Positions 1-5,737 of a stretch of 6,138 nt of DNA are shown piece after piece; the stretch's first letter is position 1; each line of letters begins with the position of its first letter. Made by a program: the position numbers and the translations under genes. The DNA is taken from contig JAFGIH010000250.1 in NCBI GenBank assembly GCA_016929985.1, forward strand, positions 1 to 6,138, given 5' to 3'. Origin of the DNA: Thermoleophilia bacterium. Lineage in GTDB: Bacteria > Actinomycetota > Thermoleophilia > RBG-16-64-13. The notes below the pieces were generated by a model. That model did no database searches, was not told where the DNA came from, and saw nothing but the letters and a program-made list of their open reading frames with translations.

Positions 1-786
1 CCCGGCAAGGTCTGGATCAGCACCAGCGCACAGGAGCCGCTCCACGAGGCGTGCGTCCCCGGCGGAGGCGGCCGCCATGAGAGGGGTCCACCCGTCGCCG
101 CAGAGGTGGTTGACATCAGCGCCCCGACTGATGAGCAACTCGGATATGTCCGTGGTACGGGCGAGCCGGAGGGCTGTGACGCCATTGTCGTCCTGCTCGT
201 CTACGAGTGCGCCTGCGTCTAGCAGTAAGCGTACTGTTTCGGTACTCATCGTCTTTGCCGCTTGGTGGAGCGCGGTGCGACCGTGGATGCCTCGCGCGTT
301 GACCGAAGCACCAGCGGTGAGAAGGAGGTCAACGACCTCCGCGCGGCCACGCATGGCGGCGAAGATCAGCGGCGTCTGGCCTCCTGGCACGGTGGCGTTC
401 GGGTTGGCTCCGCGCTGGAGCAGAAGGCGAGTGACATCCGCCGAGGCGCGCGGGTTGCGGCAGGAAGCAGCGTCGAACAGAGGGGTGGTATGCCCCTGCT
501 GCGCGCCGGCTTCCGTGTAGGCGCCATGGTCGAGCAGAAAGGCAGCGGCCGCGGCGTGCCCCGCGCCGACAGCAAGGTGCAGCGGCGTCGTGCCGGAGTG
601 CGCGCGGGCGTTCACATCGGCGCCCTCCTCGAAGAGTCGTGTGAGCGCGACGGTGTCGCCATGCCGAGCCGCCACGTGGAGAGGCGGACAATGGGGACGA
701 CAGACATCGGCCTGCCCGAGCAGCATCCAGCTCAGGCCGAGGAATGTCACCAGGGCGAAAGCAAAGACTACACCCCGTGTCAGCAT
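1..786 (-). CDS. Exported ankyrin-repeat protein, N-terminal part (runs off left edge)
   Basis: The minus-strand frame is open from the ATG at 786-784 to the window edge: 262 codons, no stop. Residues 1-26 look like a signal peptide or N-terminal anchor (MLTRGVV, then a hydrophobic stretch to about 23, with a possible cleavage site after GQA at 24-26), so the protein is probably exported. Residues 34 to 262 hold about seven ankyrin repeats, starting near 34, 65, 98, 136, 169, 202 and 232. They are recognised by TPLH/TPLI/TALH helix starts and LLL..GA(D/N)(V/P)N loop ends. The third repeat has a few extra residues (around 108-116) and the sixth is short. A CxxxC pair (C29, C33) sits just after the hydrophobic segment. 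Upstream of the ATG, AAAGGG (796-791) at 4-base spacing or GGAG (801-798) at 11 bases can act as ribosome binding site. Ankyrin repeats bind proteins; the partner cannot be told. The gene is divergent from the glycosidase gene. The C-terminus is not visible, so an additional domain cannot be excluded. Confidence 0.88.
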   Translation of the reverse strand, partial: MLTRGVVFAFALVTFLGLSWMLLGQADVCRPHCPPLHVAARHGDTVALTRLFEEGADVNARAHSGTTPLHLAVGAGHAAAAAFLLDHGAYTEAGAQQGHTTPLFDAASCRNPRASADVTRLLLQRGANPNATVPGGQTPLIFAAMRGRAEVVDLLLTAGASVNARGIHGRTALHQAAKTMSTETVRLLLDAGALVDEQDDNGVTALRLARTTDISELLISRGADVNHLCGDGWTPLMAAASAGDARLVERLLCAGADPDLAG

Positions 787-931
787 GAAACCCTTTGCTC
801 CATGAGTGTTCGCGGAAGGAAAGTCGATAAATACATCGCTGTGGATTCAATACCACGAAAACTTGTATTTCTGAGAATAGCTTAGTTGATAACCAAGACC
901 GGCCATACCAAGCTTCCGAAAGCGACTCGTC

Positions 932-1013
932 TCCTGTGCCGGATGAAAACTCGTTGGCAGGAGGCGGTCACGCCTGCGAGGAAGTCTGCGGCCTGGTGGT
1001 GAGGGGAAACCCG
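932..1013 (+). other. Potentially structured 5' leader of the glycosidase mRNA
   Basis: Three local pairings can be drawn by eye. TCCTG plus CC (932-940, with a two-base bulge) can pair with GGCAGGA (956-962). AGGCG (962-966) pairs perfectly with CGCCT (971-975) around a GTCA tetraloop. GGG (1004-1006) pairs with CCC (1011-1013) around a GNRA-type GAAA loop (1007-1010). A wider CTGC (986-989) to GCAG (1019-1022) pairing could enclose the last. The first two share base 962, so they compete there. The region ends about 15-25 bases before the ribosome binding site. I do not recognise a known riboswitch class; GC-rich sequence forms such stems by chance, so this is a weak call. Confidence 0.2.
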
Positions 1014-1028
1014 GTCATAGCAGCCAGC

Positions 1029-1032
1029 GGAG
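1029..1032 (+). promoter_or_regulatory. Ribosome binding site of the glycosidase gene
   Basis: GGAG lies 9 bases before the ATG at 1042. It supports this start, as does the typical signal peptide that begins directly at that ATG. Confidence 0.6.
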
Positions 1033-1041
1033 CCAGTTCTA

Positions 1042-3930
1042 ATGAAGACAAGGCAGCCTTCTCGCTCCTTAACAATAGGCTTGGTAGCGCTCATCGCGAT
1101 GCTCGGGGTGTGCGGCGCGTCCCCTGCGGCCGTGCCCATCGGGCCCGGCGCCGTGTACGAAGCCTCCTATCGGAGTGGGGGCCCGTGGGCGATTCACACC
1201 GTGGAGGCCGATCTCGACAACGAATACCTGGAGGTCAAGGCCTTGCTGGGTGGGGGCGAGGGGATGGCACGAAAACAGTTGCCGAAGATGTTCGCTACGG
1301 CCGAGACGGAAATCGTGCGCCCAGTGGCCGCCGTCAACGGCGACTTCTTCTCCTTAGCTGGCGGCAGCTATGACGGGATTCCTCTCGGTCTGCACGTGAC
1401 CGATGGCGAGTTGTTGACCCTCCCCGAGCCTTCTCGGTCTGTGCTGTATGTTCGCGAGGACGGCTCAGTACAAATCGATCGCCTGCGGCCCAACGTGTGG
1501 CTGCGGGGCCCGAAGGAATTGCTTTTCCCGGTGGCGGGTCTCAATCGTCCGCCGGGGTACGCCGACCTCGTCATGTTCACACCTCACTTTGGAGAGGAAA
1601 CGCGGGCACAGGATGACTCTCTGCAGATTGCCCTGGTGGCCATGACGGGACCGATGCGATCGCACGGGACGGTGAGCGGGAAGATCGCGAACATCGCGAC
1701 GGGAGCCCACCAGCGGATCCCGCCAGGCGGAGCCGTGCTGGTGGCACGCGGCGTGGCCGCCTATGCCCTGCGCAAGCTAGTGGTGGGCGATGAGGTGACG
1801 ATCATCGTGCAGTTGGAGTCCGAGGAGGAGTTGATCGGGGAGGCTATTGGCGGGGGACCGCGGCTAGTGCGAGACGGTCGGGTGTCCGTCGAGTACTCGC
1901 GAGAGCGTTTCTCGGGGAGCTTCGCCTCGCGCAGACATCCGAGAACCGGGGTTGGCCTCCGCGACAACACCCTGGTACTCGTCACGGTTGACGGCCGGCA
2001 GCCGGGCTATAGCGAAGGGATGACGCTGGAGGAGTTCGCCCATCTTTTCGTCGAGCTCGGCTGCACCGACGCGCTGAACCTGGACGGGGGTGGTTCTACG
2101 ACGATGGTTGTCCGCGGGGAAACGGTTAACGCTCCCTCAGGCGGAGTAGAGAGGGCCGTTGTCAACGGACTGGCCGTCGTAAGCGCCGCCCCCCTCGGAC
2201 CGCCTGTCCAGTTGGCCATCAGACCTTCGGAGCTGACCGTGCTTGGCGGCGAGACCGTATTTCTGCGGCCCGTGGGGATAGATGAATACTACAACCGAGT
2301 CGAGTTGAACGGGGACGAGGTCGAGTGGACGCTGCCGCCTGGGTTTGGGACGGTCAGCGAGACGGGAGTCTTCACGGCCGACACGGTGCGACAGCCGACG
2401 GCGAGCTTGGTGACGGCCAGATACGGTGAGCTCCAGGCGTCGGCCGTCGTGCGTATAGCTCCGCTGCCCACGAAGATTGTGGTGACGCCTGACACCGCGC
2501 AACTCGATCCTGGGAGCGCGCAGAAGTTCACTGCGCTCGCGCTGGACGCGGGAAATCAGCCGATAGAGCTGTCGCGAGGACGGCTTAGGTGGCGGGTCGA
2601 GCCGCCGGGCACGGGTGGCTGGGTAGATGAGAGCGGCCTCTTCAAGGCTCCCGAAGCGGCAGGCGAACTTGCTATCGTGGCCTGCGTAGGAGATGTGTGT
2701 GGCCGAGCAGAGGTGGTCGTGGGCGGAGAACTCGGCGTCGTGGAAGACTTCGAGGCCGATCGCTCCTGGGCGTATAGGGCTGAACCGGCGGAGGCGCCGG
2801 GTGGCGTGGTACGTGTGGAAGACAGGCTGAGGCCCGGGAACCATTGCCTACGGCTTACTTACGATTTTACCGAGGGCGAGGGGACGCGCACGGCGCATGC
2901 AGAACTCAACCTCCCACTGCCGGAAAGTCGAATGTTCTCCGTATCTGTGCTTGGCGACGGGCAGGCGGCCTGGCTGCGCGCTCGTCTCCGCGATGCGGCG
3001 GGACGCGCAGTCACCGTGGATCTTGCGCCGCGCGTGAACTGGATCGGGAGTTGGCGTAGAGTCACCGCGTTGCTACCGGCGGAGGCAGAGCAGCCACTGG
3101 TGCTCGAATCCATCTATCTCGCCGAATACCATGAAGATCAGCAGCCAGCCGGGGCGATCTTCCTGGACGACATCTCGGCCGGTCCGGTTGTCGAGGCGAA
3201 GGAGGCCGCGTCGCCAGCAGCACCGCCACTTGGAGGAGCAAACGAAATGAGCGACTTGCCAGACTACGTGGTCGGAAAGACGAATGAGGACATCACCATA
3301 GACGGGCATCTCAACGAGGGCGTGTGGGCTCGGGCACGGTCGCTGGGCGATTTCATCTTCGCAGATGCGAGCGGCGAGCCGCAACTCCCGACTGAAGTGA
3401 AGATGTGTTGGGACGAGCGGAACCTGTATCTCGCTTTCGTAGCGATTGACACCGATATCTGGGGCACCATGAAGGACCGAGACGACCCCATCTACGAAGA
3501 GGAGGCCGTGGAAACCTTCCTCTCTACTGGTGGGGAGGTGACCAAGTACTTCGAGTTTGAATTCAGCCCCCACAATGTGGTCTTCGATGCGCTGATTGAG
3601 TGCCCAGAGTCAGGTGACCGCAGCAAGATGACGGTCGACACGAGTTGGGATTGCGAAGGGCTGCAGTCGGCCGTGAGCGTCGTCGGGTCCCTGGATGACA
3701 GGACGGATGTCGATGACCGGTGGACGGTGGAAGTGGCGCTTCCTTTCGCGCAGATCGGGCGTGAGGGTCGGCCGCCTGCAGGCGGGGAGCAGTGGCGCGC
3801 CAATTTCTATCGCATAGACCAAGCTGGGGGAGGAGAGTATAGCTGCTGGTCGCCGACGCTGGTACAGCCGCCGAGCTTCCACGTGCCGAAGCAGTTCGGC
3901 GTGCTCACCTTCTCCGACGATATGATCTAG
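1042..3930 (+). CDS. Secreted multidomain phosphodiester glycosidase (NAGPA-like) with Ig-like and CBM9-like domains
   Basis: The product has 962 residues. Residues 1-29 form a signal peptide (basic MKTRQPSR, hydrophobic core 10-24, likely cut after SPA), so it acts outside the cytoplasm. Residues about 38-381 match the phosphodiester glycosidase family (the fold of the human lysosomal uncovering enzyme NAGPA): NGDFF (99-103), GGGPRL (270-275), RTGVG (301-305), DGRQ (317-320), LNLDGGGSTT (345-354) and ER (370-371), all in family order. Two tandem Ig-like domains follow (about 388-471 and 476-561), sharing a P-G-G...W...P..G.V.E.G.F.A pattern. Residues about 563-715 look like a jelly-roll or galactose-binding-type sandwich (VEDFEAD at its start, IFLDDI at its end). 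After a Pro/Ala/Gly-rich linker (716-738), residues 740-958 match CBM9/DOMON-like domains: ITIDGHLNEGVW (751-762), TEVKMCWDERNLYLAF (784-799), WTVEVALPF (894-902) and FHVPKQFGVLTF (946-957). Inferred role: removal of a sugar from a phosphodiester-linked or other glycan, with the tail binding polysaccharide. Exact substrate unknown. Confidence 0.9.
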   Translation: MKTRQPSRSLTIGLVALIAMLGVCGASPAAVPIGPGAVYEASYRSGGPWAIHTVEADLDNEYLEVKALLGGGEGMARKQLPKMFATAETEIVRPVAAVNGDFFSLAGGSYDGIPLGLHVTDGELLTLPEPSRSVLYVREDGSVQIDRLRPNVWLRGPKELLFPVAGLNRPPGYADLVMFTPHFGEETRAQDDSLQIALVAMTGPMRSHGTVSGKIANIATGAHQRIPPGGAVLVARGVAAYALRKLVVGDEVTIIVQLESEEELIGEAIGGGPRLVRDGRVSVEYSRERFSGSFASRRHPRTGVGLRDNTLVLVTVDGRQPGYSEGMTLEEFAHLFVELGCTDALNLDGGGSTTMVVRGETVNAPSGGVERAVVNGLAVVSAAPLGPPVQLAIRPSELTVLGGETVFLRPVGIDEYYNRVELNGDEVEWTLPPGFGTVSETGVFTADTVRQPTASLVTARYGELQASAVVRIAPLPTKIVVTPDTAQLDPGSAQKFTALALDAGNQPIELSRGRLRWRVEPPGTGGWVDESGLFKAPEAAGELAIVACVGDVCGRAEVVVGGELGVVEDFEADRSWAYRAEPAEAPGGVVRVEDRLRPGNHCLRLTYDFTEGEGTRTAHAELNLPLPESRMFSVSVLGDGQAAWLRARLRDAAGRAVTVDLAPRVNWIGSWRRVTALLPAEAEQPLVLESIYLAEYHEDQQPAGAIFLDDISAGPVVEAKEAASPAAPPLGGANEMSDLPDYVVGKTNEDITIDGHLNEGVWARARSLGDFIFADASGEPQLPTEVKMCWDERNLYLAFVAIDTDIWGTMKDRDDPIYEEEAVETFLSTGGEVTKYFEFEFSPHNVVFDALIECPESGDRSKMTVDTSWDCEGLQSAVSVVGSLDDRTDVDDRWTVEVALPFAQIGREGRPPAGGEQWRANFYRIDQAGGGEYSCWSPTLVQPPSFHVPKQFGVLTFSDDMI
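3232..3249 (+). promoter_or_regulatory. Internal Shine-Dalgarno and in-frame ATG before the CBM9-like domain
   Basis: GGAGGAG (3232-3238) is followed after 8 bases by an ATG (3247-3249) that is codon 736 of the glycosidase frame. The SD is stronger than the GGAG of the gene's own start at 1042 and is as good as that of nadE. It falls in the linker, a few residues before the CBM9-like domain, where a free-standing gene would begin. Initiation here would give a 227-residue cytoplasmic protein without signal peptide. A codon-level coincidence (a Gly-Gly-Ala linker) is the alternative, as GGAGGA readily arises from Gly codons. Confidence 0.4.
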
Positions 3931-3997
3931 TACAGCGGGAAAGCGCCTGGCATAGTTCGCGCGCAGATGCTAAGCTGGTGGGGCCGGAGGAACGGTT
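3931..3997 (+). other. Short intergenic gap between glycosidase gene and nadE
   Basis: The 67 bases contain no hairpin followed by a T-run, so no intrinsic terminator is visible after the glycosidase gene and read-through into nadE is plausible. A poor promoter match exists (CTGGCA near 3947, then TAAGCT near 3971 at 18-base spacing, preceded by TG); it is too weak to call. Confidence 0.35.
3986..3992 (+). promoter_or_regulatory. Ribosome binding site of nadE
   Basis: GGAGGAA ends 5 bases before the ATG at 3998. It fixes this start, which is also where similarity to the family N-terminus (VRVALAQIN) begins. Confidence 0.75.
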
Positions 3998-5734
3998 ATG
4001 AGACAGGTACGGGTGGCGCTGGCCCAGATCAACGTGACGGTGGGCGATCTCGACGGGAACGCCGAGCGCATCGTCGCGGCCGTGCGCGAGGCGGAGAGCA
4101 TGGGCGCAGATATCGTCGCGCTGCCGGAACTGGCGATCACCGGCTATCCGCCGGAAGACCTCCTGCTCAAGCCCGAGTTCATCTCGGCGAATCTGCGAAC
4201 GCTCCAAGAAGTCGCCGCGGAGACGAAAGAGACGGTGGCGTTGTGCGGCTTCGCCGACCGGGCCGACGACCTCTACAACGCCGCGGCGGTAATGCACGCC
4301 GGCCTCGTGGCCGCGGTCTACCATAAGAATCTGCTGCCGACCTACAGCGTGTTCGACGAGGATCGCTACTTCCGTAGCGGGGCGGAGCAGCCCGTCTACA
4401 AGATCGCCGGAGGAGTTGTTGGAGTCAGCGTGTGTGAGGACATCTGGTACCCCGACGGTCCTCCCACTGCGCAGGCGTTCACCGGTGGCGCCGAATTGCT
4501 GGTGAATATCTCCTCCTCGCCGTACTGCATGGGGCGGTTCGACGTGCGTCGGGAGATGCTGGCGACGCGGGCGGCGGATACGTCGTCTTTCATCGCCTAC
4601 GTGAACCTGACGGGAGGGCAGGACGAGCTCGTCTTCGATGGGCAAAGCATGGTGTTTGCGCCAGACGGTGGACTCCTCGCGCGCGCGCCGGCCTTTGAAG
4701 AGGCGATGGTGGTGATTGACATTGATCTCGACGAGGCCTTCCAGCGCCGTCTGCGAGACCCGCGGCGGCGCAAACGCGGTCATGCACAGGAGGCGCCACC
4801 GCTCGTGGTGACTGAAGAGGCTCGGAAGAACAAGCCTGGGCTTGGACCGCCTGAACTGGCCGGTTCGCTGGTGGCTGAAGAGGAAGTCTACCGGGCGCTG
4901 GTGCTGGGGACGCGCGACTACATCAGAAAGAACGGCTTCACAAAGGTGCTGGTGGGGCTCAGCGGAGGCGTCGATTCCTCGCTGGTGGCCGCGGTCGCGA
5001 CCGACGCGCTGGGGCCGGGAAACGTCGTGGGCGTCTCGATGCCATCCCGATTCTCTTCAGACGGTAGCAGGACCGATGCGGTGAAGCTCGCGGACGCACT
5101 CGGTATCGAAATGAAGACCGTTCCTATTGAGAGAGCGCATGCGGCCTATGAGGAGATGCTGGCCGCGGACGCGCCCAACGCACCAAGCATCATGATGGAG
5201 AACGCACAAGCGCGCGTCCGGGGCAATATCCTCATGGCGCTGTCGAACGCCTTTGGCTGGCTGGTGCTGACGACGGGCAACAAGAGCGAGATCTCCACCG
5301 GCTACTGCACGCTGTATGGGGACATGGCCGGTGGGTTCGCGGTGCTGCGCGATGTGCCCAAAACGCTGGTGTACGAGTTGGCGGAGTACAAGAACCAGGC
5401 GGCCGGCCGTGAAGTCATCCCGCAGACCGTCATCGACAAGGTCCCCTCGGCCGAGTTGCGCCCGGACCAGAAGGACACGGACTCGCTCCCGCCCTACGAG
5501 GTGCTCGACCCTATCCTGAAGGCCTACGTCGAAGACGACGTGCCGATCAGCGAGATCGTGGCCTCCGGGAACGATCCGGAGGTCGTCGCCAAGGTGGTGG
5601 AGTTGGTGGACCGCAACGAGTACAAGCGCCGCCAGGCGCCCCCGGGCCCGCGCGTGACCTCTCGCGCCTTCGGCCGGGACCGTCGACTCCCAATTACCAA
5701 CCGATTCCGAGGCGGGCCGGTCAGCGGGAGCTAG
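3998..5734 (+). CDS. nadE: Glutamine-dependent NAD+ synthetase
   Basis: This 578-residue cytoplasmic enzyme makes NAD+ from deamido-NAD+ (nicotinic acid adenine dinucleotide), ATP and glutamine, the last step of NAD biosynthesis and salvage. Residues 1 to about 265 are the nitrilase-type glutaminase domain that releases ammonia. Its Glu-Lys-Cys triad is visible as E44 (LPELAITGYP), K110 (YHKNLLP) and C146 (SVCEDIW). Residues about 290-575 are the ATP-pyrophosphatase synthetase domain, with the P-loop SGGVDSS (322-328), TTGNKSE (425-431), STGYCTLYGDMAGGF (433-447) and the conserved C-terminal run KRRQAPPGP...RAFGRDRRLPI (543-566). The length fits the shorter bacterial two-domain form (about 540-590) rather than the longer actinobacterial form of about 680. 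Nothing is missing. It lies 67 bases after the glycosidase gene and its stop is 3 bases from the end of the convergent aldolase gene. Confidence 0.97.
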   Translation: MRQVRVALAQINVTVGDLDGNAERIVAAVREAESMGADIVALPELAITGYPPEDLLLKPEFISANLRTLQEVAAETKETVALCGFADRADDLYNAAAVMHAGLVAAVYHKNLLPTYSVFDEDRYFRSGAEQPVYKIAGGVVGVSVCEDIWYPDGPPTAQAFTGGAELLVNISSSPYCMGRFDVRREMLATRAADTSSFIAYVNLTGGQDELVFDGQSMVFAPDGGLLARAPAFEEAMVVIDIDLDEAFQRRLRDPRRRKRGHAQEAPPLVVTEEARKNKPGLGPPELAGSLVAEEEVYRALVLGTRDYIRKNGFTKVLVGLSGGVDSSLVAAVATDALGPGNVVGVSMPSRFSSDGSRTDAVKLADALGIEMKTVPIERAHAAYEEMLAADAPNAPSIMMENAQARVRGNILMALSNAFGWLVLTTGNKSEISTGYCTLYGDMAGGFAVLRDVPKTLVYELAEYKNQAAGREVIPQTVIDKVPSAELRPDQKDTDSLPPYEVLDPILKAYVEDDVPISEIVASGNDPEVVAKVVELVDRNEYKRRQAPPGPRVTSRAFGRDRRLPITNRFRGGPVSGS

Positions 5735-5737
5735 CCG

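Larger units (their letters stand above)
787..1041. promoter_or_regulatory. Divergent intergenic region, probable promoters for both flanking genes
   Basis: This 255-base gap separates two divergently read genes, so promoters for both should lie here or close by. Roughly 825-900 is clearly richer in A+T than the surrounding coding DNA, which fits a promoter core. I could not find a convincing -35/-10 pair on either strand; elements such as TTGTAT (863-868) and TTGATA (886-891) on the plus strand do not combine at good spacing with a good partner. From about 930 to 1035 the sequence is GC-rich again and could form hairpins in the leader of the glycosidase mRNA. No credible small gene was seen. 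Confidence 0.4.

Noticed and set aside
841..856. GTGG...CCAC inverted repeat as an operator between the divergent genes
   Set aside because: Only a 4-base arm with an asymmetric 8-base centre; expected by chance.
262..885. 207-codon plus-strand open frame and a 175-codon minus-strand frame (329-856) over the ankyrin gene
   Set aside because: A third frame here (1-786, minus) carries about seven unmistakable ankyrin repeats; the others are Arg/Gly-rich shadows.
901..1041. Known riboswitch or RNase P RNA in the glycosidase leader (short resemblances such as GAGGAAGTC and GGGGAAACCC)
   Set aside because: The fragments are too short and in the wrong context: RNase P needs about 350 bases, and the conserved cores of the c-di-GMP, c-di-AMP, cobalamin, SAM and glycine riboswitches are not present.
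1099..1117. Lipoprotein signal in the glycosidase (LGVC, residues 21-24)
   Set aside because: The residue before the cysteine is Val rather than Gly/Ala/Ser, and a normal SPase I site (SPA) follows, so a plain secretory signal is more likely.
936..1373. 145-codon plus-strand frame crossing the intergenic region into the glycosidase
   Set aside because: It overlaps the glycosidase signal peptide and catalytic domain in another frame and has Arg-rich, low-information composition.
2137..2844. 235-codon minus-strand open frame opposite the Ig-like region of the glycosidase
   Set aside because: It is antisense to a clearly coding frame, Arg/Ser-rich, has no domain motifs and no convincing ribosome binding site.
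3931..3997. Terminator or strong promoter between the glycosidase gene and nadE
   Set aside because: No stem with a T-run, and only a poor -35/-10 match at 18-base spacing.
3905..4783. Long 292-codon open frame on the minus strand opposite nadE
   Set aside because: It lies fully antisense to the well-conserved nadE, is rich in Arg, His and Gly as expected of a shadow frame in GC-rich DNA, and shows no recognisable motif.
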